This document shows positions 8,262 through 16,693 of a stretch of DNA of 51,078 nt, one piece after another. The notes below the pieces were generated by a model, which was given only the letters and a program-made list of their open reading frames with translations, did no database searches and had not been told where the DNA came from. Made by a program: the position numbers and the translations under genes. Location of the stretch: NCBI RefSeq assembly GCF_006228105.1, contig NZ_VDHH01000014.1; one strand, written 5' to 3'. This DNA comes from Chelonobacter sp006228105 (GTDB taxonomy: Bacteria > Pseudomonadota > Gammaproteobacteria > Enterobacterales > Pasteurellaceae). Position 1 is the first letter of the stretch. Each line of letters starts with the position of its first letter.

Positions 8262-9473
8262 ATGTTACAGACAGAAAAGATAAGACAAATTAAAAAAAGC
8301 CCGATTTTCGTGTTGATTTTGGGCATTTTGGCCATGTTGCCACCGTTGGCAATTGATATGTATTTGCCATCGTTTTTGGATATTGCCCGTGATTTAAATG
8401 TGAATTCGGAGCGGGTGCAAAATACGCTGGCGCTGTTTACGCTGGGTTTTGCCACCGGGCAATTGCTGTGGGGACCGGCAGCAGACAGCTTCGGACGCAA
8501 GCCGGTGATTATGATTGGCACACTGATTTTTGCGCTGACCGCACTTTTTCTGACACAGGTGGATAATATTCAAGAATTCTTGGTTCTGCGCTTTATTCAA
8601 GGCTTTTTTGGTGCGGCGCCGGCAGTAGTGCTGGGGGCGTTGTTGCGCGATTTGTTTTCGAAAAACTACTTCTCCAAAATGATGTCGATGATTATGTTGG
8701 TGTCGATGATTGCGCCACTGTTGGCGCCGTTTATCGGCGGCTATCTGGCAAAATTTTTCCATTGGCATTCCATTTTTTATGTGTTGGCGTTTTTTGGGGT
8801 TTTAAGCTGCCTGCTGGTGTTTTGGAAAATTCCGGAATCTCATCCAGTCGAAAAACGTGTGCCGTTTAGTTTGAAAGTGGTGATACGAAATTTTGCTTCG
8901 CTGATTCGGGTGAAAGCGGTGGTCGGCTATGTATTGGCAGGGGCTTTCTCATTTGCCGGGATGTTCTCGTTTTTAACCTCCGGTTCGATTGTATATATCG
9001 ATATTTATGGAGTAGCGCCGGAGCATTTTGGTTATTTCTTTGTGATGAACATGACGGTGTTGATTCTGTTTACCTCGATTAACGGCAAAATGGTGCTGCA
9101 AGTCGGTGCGGAAAAAATGCTGCGTTTCGGGCTAAGCATACAATTTTTAGCAGGTATTTGGTTGTTATTGGTTGCGATGCTAGACTTGGGATTTTGGCCG
9201 ATGGCACTGGGTGTTTCCGCCTTTGTCGGGATGTTGTCGATTATCGGCTCTAATGCGATGGCGGCGATTTTGGATCGCTTTCCGCAGGTTGCCGGTACTG
9301 CCAATTCCTTAGCAGGCACGATCCGTTTTGGCGTCGGTGCCATAGTCGGTTTTTTAATTGCGCTGGTGCCGATTACCAATGCAGTGCCGATGTTGTTGTC
9401 GATGTTTCTATGTACCTTATTGTCGGTGCTGAGTTACTATTTTTTAACTTACCGCAACCTTAAATCGGCATAA
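8262..9473 (+). CDS. bcr: Bcr/CflA-family drug efflux MFS transporter
   Basis: About 403-residue inner-membrane permease of the major facilitator superfamily with 12 predicted helices. The N-terminal region PLAIDMYLPSFLDIARDLN and the loop WGPAADSFGRKPVIMIG are typical of the Bcr/CflA (DHA1) subfamily, which exports bicyclomycin, chloramphenicol or other compounds by proton antiport. ATG 8262 is chosen because AGGA (8252-8255) lies 6 nt upstream; a GTG at 8238 is also in frame. It follows rsuA by 45 bp and precedes treR by 8 bp, so the three may be co-transcribed. The substrate is not determinable from sequence. Confidence 0.9.
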   Translation: MLQTEKIRQIKKSPIFVLILGILAMLPPLAIDMYLPSFLDIARDLNVNSERVQNTLALFTLGFATGQLLWGPAADSFGRKPVIMIGTLIFALTALFLTQVDNIQEFLVLRFIQGFFGAAPAVVLGALLRDLFSKNYFSKMMSMIMLVSMIAPLLAPFIGGYLAKFFHWHSIFYVLAFFGVLSCLLVFWKIPESHPVEKRVPFSLKVVIRNFASLIRVKAVVGYVLAGAFSFAGMFSFLTSGSIVYIDIYGVAPEHFGYFFVMNMTVLILFTSINGKMVLQVGAEKMLRFGLSIQFLAGIWLLLVAMLDLGFWPMALGVSAFVGMLSIIGSNAMAAILDRFPQVAGTANSLAGTIRFGVGAIVGFLIALVPITNAVPMLLSMFLCTLLSVLSYYFLTYRNLKSA

Positions 9474-9481
9474 GATTCAGC

Positions 9482-10429
9482 ATGATGAAATTAACCATCA
9501 AAGATATTGCGCGTTTAAGTGGTGTCGGGAAGTCAACGGTTTCACGGGTGCTGAATAATGAGCCGAATGTCAGCAAAGCCACTAAAGCGCAGGTGTTGGC
9601 AGTGGTCGAAGCATACAATTTTCAACCGTCACGTAGCGCTCGGGCGATGCGTGGTATTGAGAATCGGGTGGTCGGGATCATCGTCACCCGTTTAGATTCA
9701 CCGTCGGAAAATCGGGTACTACGTGGCATTCTGAATGCGTTGCAGCAGGACGGCAGCGAACATTTTATTGTCGAAAGCCGTTTTGAGCCAAAATTAGTGG
9801 AAGAGCATTTGCGTTTTTTCGCACAGCGCCGTGTTGACGGAGTGATTGTGTTTGGTTTCAGCCAATTGCAACAAGAATCACTGTTACCCTATAAGCAAAA
9901 ATTGGTGGTGGTGGCGCAACATTATGCTGAATTGTCTTCAGTGTATTATGATGATTGTGGTTCGATTCGCTTGTTGATGGCGCATTTATACCAACAGGGG
10001 CGGCGACGAATTGCTTATCTTGGCGTGGCGTTGGATGACCGCACCACGGGAAGGTTGCGCTATCAGGCTTACCTTGATTTTTGCACCGAAAAACAACTGG
10101 AACCGCACTTTGCGTTGGGATCACTGGATTATGCACATGCTTATCAGCAGGCGCCTTTAGTGATTAGTGAACAGACCGAGGCGGTGGTTTGTGCCACCGA
10201 CAGTATCGCCATTGGTGTGAACCAATATTTACAGCAGCAACAGCGCAGCGATATTCAAGTTTGCGGTGTCGGCAATAACAAATTGCTGAAATTCCTGTTT
10301 CCGCAAACCTTGAGCATCGAGTTTGGGCTGTATCGTGCCGGAGAACGTGCAGTGGAGCAACTGCAACGTTTATTAGCCTGCCCGGAACGGATTGAGCATT
10401 TTTGTGTTGCTTGCCATTTTCCAGAATAA
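9482..10429 (+). CDS. treR: LacI-family trehalose repressor TreR
   Basis: 315 residues. The N-terminal LacI helix-turn-helix (TIKDIARLSGVGKSTVSRVL, residues 4-23) and hinge (FQPSRSARAMRG) are followed by a periplasmic-binding-protein-like sensor domain. The stretches VVGIIVTRLDSPSENR and YYDDCGSIRLLM are very close to E. coli TreR, which senses trehalose-6-phosphate. The target genes treB and treC lie 6-9 kb away on the other strand, separated by nifJ, a GltD-like gene and an acetyltransferase gene. The likely operator is the palindrome at 19893-19906. No strong Shine-Dalgarno sequence; ATG 9482 and 9485 are both possible. Confidence 0.92.
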   Translation: MMKLTIKDIARLSGVGKSTVSRVLNNEPNVSKATKAQVLAVVEAYNFQPSRSARAMRGIENRVVGIIVTRLDSPSENRVLRGILNALQQDGSEHFIVESRFEPKLVEEHLRFFAQRRVDGVIVFGFSQLQQESLLPYKQKLVVVAQHYAELSSVYYDDCGSIRLLMAHLYQQGRRRIAYLGVALDDRTTGRLRYQAYLDFCTEKQLEPHFALGSLDYAHAYQQAPLVISEQTEAVVCATDSIAIGVNQYLQQQQRSDIQVCGVGNNKLLKFLFPQTLSIEFGLYRAGERAVEQLQRLLACPERIEHFCVACHFPE

Positions 10430-10513
10430 AAATAAGGCGGGCATAATCGCTGGAATCAGGGCGAATCATAAGATCCGCCCTTTGTTGCTGACGCTGACTA
10501 ACGATGCCGCCCG

Positions 10514-13500
10514 TTATTCCACATAAGGATCAAAAATGGTGGCTTTACGGGTCGCCATTTCTTCATAAAGGCTCCATTTGCGATTGGCCACTTTTTGCGC
10601 CCGAACCGCAATCTCAGCGGCTTCCTGTGGGTGCTGCCGTTGTAGCATTTGGAAGCGGGTTTCGTGGCTGCGGTACTCTTCCAGTGGTACGCTCGGACGC
10701 AAACTGTCGAGTGAAAACGGAATTTCCCCCACCTCTTTTAACGCCGGATTGTAGCGGAACAGCGGCCAGTGCCCGGATTTGACCGCTCTTTGCTGCTGTT
10801 GCAAGCCCTCTTCCATCTGAATGCCGTGGGCAATGCAGTGGCTGTAGGCAATAATGAGCGACGGCCCCGGATAGGCTTCGGCTTCGCGCATGGCCAGCAA
10901 CGTTTGTTGCGGATCGGCACCAAAGGCAATCCGTGCCACATACACATTGTTGTAGGTGATCGCCTGCATCGCAATATCTTTTTTGCTGGCTTGTTTGCCG
11001 GAAGCAGCAAATTTGGCAACGGCACCGAGCGGGGTGGATTTCGACATCTGTCCGCCGGTGTTGGAGTACACTTCGGTGTCCATCACCAAAATATTGACAT
11101 CAGCACCGCTGGCCAGCACATGATCCAAGCCGCTGTAACCAATGTCATAAGCCCAACCGTCGCCACCGACGATCCAGATGGAACGGCGAATCAGGTGATC
11201 GGCAACCGACTTTAAGTTAAGCGCACTGTCGCTGCCGATGTCGCTTAACCGCACTTTCAGTTCGGCAACCCGTTTGATTTGTGCCTGAATTTGCGATTCG
11301 GTTTTTTGTTCGCTGTGCAGCAGTTGCTCTACCAGTTTCGGCGCCAAGTGCGGTGCTTGTTGGCGCAATAATTCCTGTGCCAATTGCTGGTGTTTGGTTT
11401 CAGCCAGACGGAAACCGAAGCCGAACTCGGCATTGTCTTCAAACAGCGAGTTTGACCATGCCGGGCCACGGCCATCGGCATTTTTACTCCAAGGCGTGGT
11501 CGGCAAATTACCGCCGTAAATCGAGGAGCAGCCGGTGGCATTGGCGATCATCAGCCGATCCCCGAACAGGCGTGACAGCAAGCTGAGATACGGCGTTTCG
11601 CCGCAACCGCTGCAAGCGCCGCTGAACTCAAACAGCGGTTGCAGGAACTGCACGCCACGCACATTGGAAAAATCGATTTTCGCCCGATCGTTATACGGAA
11701 TGGTTTCAAAGAACGTCAGGCTCTGTTTTTCCTGTTCCAGATACGGGGTTTTTTCGCGCATATTAAGCGCTTTATAGCTCGGATTATCCAAATCGGTCAT
11801 CGGGCAGGCATCGACACACAGCGAGCAGCCGGTGCAGTCTTCCGGATAGAGCTGAATGGTGTAGCGGGTATCCGGAAAGCCGCGTGCGGTGGTCATCGCA
11901 GAGCGGAATCCGGGCGGCGCTTGTTCCAGCAGTTCTTTGTGGTAGAACTTGGCACGAATGGCGCTGTGCGGACAAACAAAACTGCAATTGCCGCATTGAA
12001 TGCAAAGCGCTTGATCCCAAATTGGGATATTTTGCGCAATGTTGCGTTTTTCCCATTGGGTGGTTGCCGACGGATAAGTGCCGTCCGGCGGCAGCATCGA
12101 CACCGGAATCAAATCGCCTTTGCCTGCCATCATTTGTGCGGTAACCTGACGCACAAATTCCGGTGCTTTGCTTGAAACCGGTTGATAAGCCTGCTCAAGT
12201 GCGGTCACCTGTGTCGGAATATTCACCGGATAAAGGTGGGTCAGAGTATGATCCACGGCGGCAAAATTCTTTTGCACAACCGCTTCCCCTTTGCGCAAGT
12301 AGGTTTTCTCAATTGCTTTTTTGATTTTGGCAATCGCCTTGTCTTTTGCCATCACGTTGGAAAGGGCAAAAAAGCAGGTCTGCATAATGGTGTTGATGCG
12401 GTTGCCCATGGCGGTGTCTTTCGCCACTTTGTAAGCGTCGATCACGTATAGTTTAATCTTTTTATCGATAATTTGCCGCTGCACCGCACTGGGTAGTTTG
12501 TCCCAAATGCTATCGGCAGCATATTGGCTGTTCAGTAGGAAAGTGGCATTGGGGGCGGCGTTGCCCAGCATATCTGTGGTTTGCAAAAAGGTTTCCTGAT
12601 GACAGGCGATAAAATTCGCCGATTGAATCAGGTAGGGGCTGTTGATCGGGTGTGAGCCGAAACGTAAATGGGAGATGGTTTGTGAGCCGGATTTTTTCGA
12701 GTCGTACACAAAATAGCCTTGTGCGAAATAGTCCGGATCATCACCGATAATTTTAATCGTATTTTTATTGGCGCCAACCGTGCCGTCTGCGCCCAAGCCG
12801 TAAAACATCGCACGCACTGTGTCTTGACTTTCGATAGCATAACTTGGGTCAACCGTCAGACTGGTGTGGGTGAGATCGTCGCTGATGCCGACCGTAAAAT
12901 GCTGTTTCGGATGGGCTTGTTTCAGCTCGTCAAACACCGCTTTCACCATTGCCGGGGTAAACTCTTTACTCGACAGCCCGTAGCGTCCGGCGATCACTTT
13001 TGGAAAAATCGGCAACTGTTCTTGGTTTTCGATAAGTGCGGTCAGGATATCCTGATACAGCGGTTCGCCGTTGCAGCCCGGTTCTTTGGTGCGATCCAAC
13101 ACCGCAATCCGTTTGACACTGCGCGGCAGTTCCGCCAACAGATGTTCGGCGCTTAGCGGACGGTATAACCGCACTTGGACTGCCCCCAGTTTCTCACCTT
13201 TGGCATTCAGATCACGCAGGGTCTCTTTCACGGTTTCAATGCCGGAACCCATGGCGATAATCACCGATTCTGCTTCGGGATCACCGTAATATTCGATGAT
13301 TTTATACTGCCGTCCGGTCAACTCAGCCAACTGTTGCATTTTTTCTGCCACGATGTGCGGTGTGTTTTGATAATACAAATTGACCGATTCGCGTGCCTGA
13401 AAATAGACATCCGGATTTTGTGCCGTGCCGCGAATAAACGGATTGTCCGGGCTTAACCCTCTGGCACGATGGGCTCGGACCAACTCGTCGGGGATCATCG

Positions 13501-14089
13501 CTTTGACTGCTTGGTCATCAATCAGCGCAATCTTATTGACCTCATGAGAGGTGCGGAAACCGTCGAAAAAATGGATAAACGGAATACGGGCGGAAAGCGT
13601 GGCGGCATGGGCAACCAGCGCCATATCATGGCTTTCCTGCACTGATGAAGCTGCCAACATAGCAAAACCGGTTGTGCGTGCTGCCATCACGTCTTGATGG
13701 TCGCCGAAAATCGAGAGACCTTGTGCCGCCAGCGAGCGTGCCGCAACATGAAACACTGCCGAGGTCAGCTCACCGGCAATTTTATACATATTCGGCAACA
13801 TCAACATCAGCCCTTGTGAGGCGGTGAAGGTCGTGGTTAATGCACCGCTTTGCAGTGCGCCGTGCACCGCCCCGGCAGCGCCGCCTTCACTTTGCATTTC
13901 GGCAACCAGCGGAATATTGCCCCAGATATTTTTTTGTTGTTCCGCAATCCACAAATCGACCAGTTCCGCCATGGTGGAGGACGGGGTAATTGGATAGATC
14001 GCACAGACTTCACTGACACGATAGGCAATTGATGCGGTGGCTTCGCTGCCATCGCAGGTGATCATTTTAGCATTGAATTGACTCATCAT
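10514..14089 (-). CDS. nifJ: Pyruvate:flavodoxin (ferredoxin) oxidoreductase, single chain
   Basis: Converts pyruvate and CoA to acetyl-CoA and CO2, reducing flavodoxin or ferredoxin. The 1191-residue single chain (E. coli YdbK is about 1174) has a pyrimidine-binding TPP domain at the N-terminus (YPITPSSTMAELVD) and a gamma domain near 430. A two-cluster ferredoxin domain has CIQCGNCSFVCP near 696 and CTGCSLCVDACP near 753. The TPP-pyrophosphate domain has GACSGCGETP and GDGWAYDIGYSG (near 980). AGGAG lies 3 and 6 nt before tandem ATGs (14089, 14086). It is the second gene of a two-gene operon, 6 bp after the GltD-like flavoprotein. An oxygen-sensitive enzyme used mainly in anaerobic or stress metabolism. 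Confidence 0.95.
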   Translation of the reverse strand: MMSQFNAKMITCDGSEATASIAYRVSEVCAIYPITPSSTMAELVDLWIAEQQKNIWGNIPLVAEMQSEGGAAGAVHGALQSGALTTTFTASQGLMLMLPNMYKIAGELTSAVFHVAARSLAAQGLSIFGDHQDVMAARTTGFAMLAASSVQESHDMALVAHAATLSARIPFIHFFDGFRTSHEVNKIALIDDQAVKAMIPDELVRAHRARGLSPDNPFIRGTAQNPDVYFQARESVNLYYQNTPHIVAEKMQQLAELTGRQYKIIEYYGDPEAESVIIAMGSGIETVKETLRDLNAKGEKLGAVQVRLYRPLSAEHLLAELPRSVKRIAVLDRTKEPGCNGEPLYQDILTALIENQEQLPIFPKVIAGRYGLSSKEFTPAMVKAVFDELKQAHPKQHFTVGISDDLTHTSLTVDPSYAIESQDTVRAMFYGLGADGTVGANKNTIKIIGDDPDYFAQGYFVYDSKKSGSQTISHLRFGSHPINSPYLIQSANFIACHQETFLQTTDMLGNAAPNATFLLNSQYAADSIWDKLPSAVQRQIIDKKIKLYVIDAYKVAKDTAMGNRINTIMQTCFFALSNVMAKDKAIAKIKKAIEKTYLRKGEAVVQKNFAAVDHTLTHLYPVNIPTQVTALEQAYQPVSSKAPEFVRQVTAQMMAGKGDLIPVSMLPPDGTYPSATTQWEKRNIAQNIPIWDQALCIQCGNCSFVCPHSAIRAKFYHKELLEQAPPGFRSAMTTARGFPDTRYTIQLYPEDCTGCSLCVDACPMTDLDNPSYKALNMREKTPYLEQEKQSLTFFETIPYNDRAKIDFSNVRGVQFLQPLFEFSGACSGCGETPYLSLLSRLFGDRLMIANATGCSSIYGGNLPTTPWSKNADGRGPAWSNSLFEDNAEFGFGFRLAETKHQQLAQELLRQQAPHLAPKLVEQLLHSEQKTESQIQAQIKRVAELKVRLSDIGSDSALNLKSVADHLIRRSIWIVGGDGWAYDIGYSGLDHVLASGADVNILVMDTEVYSNTGGQMSKSTPLGAVAKFAASGKQASKKDIAMQAITYNNVYVARIAFGADPQQTLLAMREAEAYPGPSLIIAYSHCIAHGIQMEEGLQQQQRAVKSGHWPLFRYNPALKEVGEIPFSLDSLRPSVPLEEYRSHETRFQMLQRQHPQEAAEIAVRAQKVANRKWSLYEEMATRKATIFDPYVE

Positions 14090-14095
14090 TTTCTC

Positions 14096-15724
14096 CTAAC
14101 TGGCAACCGCCACCATTTCTAACGCATGACAAGGACATTGCAGATAACAGGCTTCGCAACCGGTGCATTTGGCGTAATCCACTTGGTAACCTTTGCCTTT
14201 GCCCAGACGGATAATCGCCTCTTGCGGGCAGGCGCCAAAGCAGCCGTTACACTCAAAACAGTTTCCGCAGGAGTAGCAGCGCTGCGCCTCATAAACCGCC
14301 TCTTGCTCGCTCAAGCCACCCAAGACTTCATCAAAGGATTTGGCGCGCAGATGTGCTGCCATCGTCGGCTGTTCGCTCTGTTCGGCATCGGTTTTATACC
14401 ACAGGTGCAGCCGGTTATATTGAATCAGCGGATGCTTGCTCGGTTTTTGGTAAGTGCGGTTATGCAGGTAGGCATCGATATGATAAGCGGCTTTTTTGCC
14501 GTGTCCGACCGCAATGGTGACGGTGCGATCGGACGGCACCATGTCGCCGCCGGCAAACAATCCGGCATAACCGGTCATCATGTTGTCATTCACCATTACC
14601 GTGCCGTCGGCTTTGTAATCCACGCCCGGAATGCCTTGGGTCAGTTGGCTGTCGATATTTTGTCCCAGTGCCAGAATCAGGGAGTCGGCTTCCAGATACT
14701 CGTATTCGCCGCTCGGCTGTGGGCGACCTTTTTCGTCCAACCGCATTTTTTCCAATTTAAAGCGTGTGCCGTCGATTTCGTTAATGGTGCGCAGCCAGTG
14801 GAATTCCACACCTTCCTCGATGGCTTCGGCGCACTCAAAATCATGTGCCGGCATATTGTCTCGATCACGGCGATAGATCACCATCACATCCGATCCCAGC
14901 CGTTTGGCGGTACGTGCCGCATCCATTGCGGTGTTGCCGCCACCATATACCGCCACGCGCTTGCCCAATCTCGGCGCTTGCCCCATGCCGATATCGCGCA
15001 AATAGCTGACCGCATCGGTCACCCGCGACGGATCATCGTTGGGAATATCGACTCCCCGCCCGATGTGGGCGCCGACGGCTAAAAATACCGCATCAAAATT
15101 GCCCTCCAGTTTAGCCTGCAAGATGTTATCAACTTTGCAGTTTAAGACGATGTTGACCCCCATCTCTGCGATGCGGTTAATCTCGGCTTCTAAAATCGGA
15201 CGTGGCAAGCGGTAAGCCGGAATGCCAAAACGCATCATGCCTCCAGCCAGCGGGGCAGAGTCGCGCACTTCGACTTGGTGTCCTTTCAGGCGCAAATGGT
15301 AAGCTGCGGACAGACCGCTCGGGCCTGCGCCGACCACCAGCACTTTTTTGCCGCTGTCAGGATTGTTCAACTCGACCGGCCAATGTTGTTCGATGGCCAG
15401 ATCCCCGAGAAAACGCTCAACGGCGTGAATGCTGACCGCATCATCGACTTGGGTGCGATTGCAAGCGGTTTCACACGGATGGTAACAAACCCGCCCGTGA
15501 ATCGCCGGCATCGGATTGTTGCGCATCAGCTCTTGCCATGCGGCTTGGTACTGTTTTTCTTGTGCCAAGGAGAGCCACTGTTGGATATTGCTGCCGGTCG
15601 GGCAGGCATGATTGCAGGGCGGCAGGGAGTTGGTGTACACCGGTACTTTGGTTTGCACCGGTCCCGAGCCCTTTTTTTCGGTCAGATCCGGTGGAAAGGT
15701 CATATCAGCTTTAACATCTTTCAT
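14096..15724 (-). CDS. GltD-like NAD(P)H oxidoreductase with C-terminal 4Fe-4S domain
   Basis: About 542 residues, related to the glutamate synthase small subunit. The N-terminal cluster motif PCNHACPTGSNIQQW is followed by an FAD-binding Rossmann fold (VLVVGAGPSGLSAAYHL, near residue 150) and an NAD(P)-binding fold (VAVYGGGNTAMDAARTAKRL, near 260). A C-terminal bacterial ferredoxin domain has CYSCGNCFECNGCFGACP and CTGCEACYLQCPC. The start ATG 15724 has AAGGA 7 nt upstream; the longer frame would need a TTG at 15754. No large glutamate synthase subunit is present. The operon with nifJ suggests that it passes electrons between NADPH and the ferredoxin or flavodoxin used by NifJ, or docks to NifJ. 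That role is inference. Confidence 0.85.
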   Translation of the reverse strand: MKDVKADMTFPPDLTEKKGSGPVQTKVPVYTNSLPPCNHACPTGSNIQQWLSLAQEKQYQAAWQELMRNNPMPAIHGRVCYHPCETACNRTQVDDAVSIHAVERFLGDLAIEQHWPVELNNPDSGKKVLVVGAGPSGLSAAYHLRLKGHQVEVRDSAPLAGGMMRFGIPAYRLPRPILEAEINRIAEMGVNIVLNCKVDNILQAKLEGNFDAVFLAVGAHIGRGVDIPNDDPSRVTDAVSYLRDIGMGQAPRLGKRVAVYGGGNTAMDAARTAKRLGSDVMVIYRRDRDNMPAHDFECAEAIEEGVEFHWLRTINEIDGTRFKLEKMRLDEKGRPQPSGEYEYLEADSLILALGQNIDSQLTQGIPGVDYKADGTVMVNDNMMTGYAGLFAGGDMVPSDRTVTIAVGHGKKAAYHIDAYLHNRTYQKPSKHPLIQYNRLHLWYKTDAEQSEQPTMAAHLRAKSFDEVLGGLSEQEAVYEAQRCYSCGNCFECNGCFGACPQEAIIRLGKGKGYQVDYAKCTGCEACYLQCPCHALEMVAVAS

Positions 15725-16003
15725 GGCAATGTCCTTTATTGTTTGTGCAAACAACGGACTGCATTCCCCTGAAATTGTGGGAATCTCGTTATCATCTCGA
15801 GTCGTGTTGAGGTAAAAGTCGTTTTCGTCGGTTAGCCGTCTTTGCGAGCGGATAGCACTACAATACCCTATTTTTATTAAGGAGATGCGGTTATCTTCGG
15901 TTTATGCGAGAGAGATCAATTTTTGCGGGATGGTGGTGGTGAAAAATGCGAACTTGCCCGAAATTTTGCATCATTCCGGGCATTTAAGGAAGGCTAAAGT
16001 AGG

Positions 16004-16594
16004 TTAAGTGCGGTGACGGTCTTGTTCGGTGAGCGGGCGGATCACACGGCACGGCACACCGGCGGCCAGGACATTATCCGGAATATCAGTGGTCACAATG
16101 CTGCCGGCGGCAATCACGCTATTGCTGCCAATGGTCACGCCAGGCATCACTTTCACGCCGCCGCCAAACCAGACATTGTCACCGACGGTAATCGGATAGG
16201 CATATTCCAAGCCTTGATTACGCCGCTCGACATCGAGAGGATGACCGGCGGTATAGAAACCGCAATCCGGCGCGATAAACACATTGTCGCCAAAGGTGAC
16301 TTTGGCGCCGTCCAAGATCACACAATTGTGGTTGGCGTAGAAATTCTCACCGATTTCAATGTTGTAGCCGTAATCACACCAAAACGGTGCGACCAGAGAA
16401 AAATGGGTTTGGGTTTTGCCGAACAGTTGCCGAATCAACTGTTGCTGCTGTTCCACCTCAGACGGACGCAGTTGGTTGTAATCATAGCAACGCTCTTTGC
16501 AGCGCAACCGCTCTTGAATTAAGTCAGGGTCGTTGTTGGCATCATAAATCAAGCCTGCCAGCATTTTCTGTTTTTCTGTCATGTTATCTGTCAT
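16004..16594 (-). CDS. maa: Maltose/galactoside O-acetyltransferase-like protein
   Basis: Acetyl-CoA-dependent sugar O-acetyltransferase of the Maa/LacA/NodL group, about 196 residues. The N-terminal Maa helix region (TEKQKMLAGLIYDANNDPDL) is followed by a left-handed beta-helix of hexapeptide repeats (FCDYGYNIEIGENFYANHN start, then IAPDCGFYTAGHPLD, ITVGDNVWFGGGVKVMPGVT). The catalytic His is in TAGHPLD. Starts at 16594 and 16582 are both plausible; the longer frame from 16645 would run through a USS inverted pair. It lies downstream of treC in the same direction. Which sugar it acetylates is unknown; its position beside trehalose genes suggests overflow glucose or maltose derivatives. Confidence 0.87.
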   Translation of the reverse strand: MTDNMTEKQKMLAGLIYDANNDPDLIQERLRCKERCYDYNQLRPSEVEQQQQLIRQLFGKTQTHFSLVAPFWCDYGYNIEIGENFYANHNCVILDGAKVTFGDNVFIAPDCGFYTAGHPLDVERRNQGLEYAYPITVGDNVWFGGGVKVMPGVTIGSNSVIAAGSIVTTDIPDNVLAAGVPCRVIRPLTEQDRHRT

Positions 16595-16611
16595 TGAATT
16601 AAGTCTGGTGA

Positions 16612-16648
16612 AAAGTGCGGTCGCTGTCAAATCGCTGCACCGCACTTT
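16612..16648. terminator. inverted USS pair, likely treC terminator
   Basis: AAAGTGCGGT (16612-16621) and ACCGCACTTT (16639-16648) can form a 10-bp stem with a 17-nt loop, 41 bp beyond the treC stop. Inverted USS pairs often act as terminators in Pasteurellaceae. There is no long U-run. Confidence 0.55.
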
Positions 16649-16693
16649 GCTGAGTTATATACTTTGCTTAGTTATACACTTTGCTTAGTTATA
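16643..16693. repeat. three tandem copies of a 17-bp unit
   Basis: CACTTTGCTGAGTTATA, TACTTTGCTTAGTTATA and CACTTTGCTTAGTTATA follow one another exactly. The first copy overlaps the USS at 16639-16648, and the third contains the treC stop codon (16689-16691). Confidence 0.85.

Noticed and set aside
11639..12175. 178-codon and similar plus-strand frames within nifJ
   Set aside because: Antisense shadows in a GC-richer gene; no ribosome binding site or family resemblance.
14126..15082. 318-codon open frame on the plus strand
   Set aside because: Exactly antisense to the GltD-like flavoprotein, whose motifs and ribosome binding site are clear. The plus-strand product has no recognisable domain.
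15755..15990. FNR site for the flavoprotein-nifJ operon
   Set aside because: Only a half palindrome (TTGAT) is visible near 15914-15925, with no matching second half.
16595..16645. Longer N-terminus for the maltose acetyltransferase-like gene
   Set aside because: It would translate through an inverted USS hairpin and does not match the family N-terminus.
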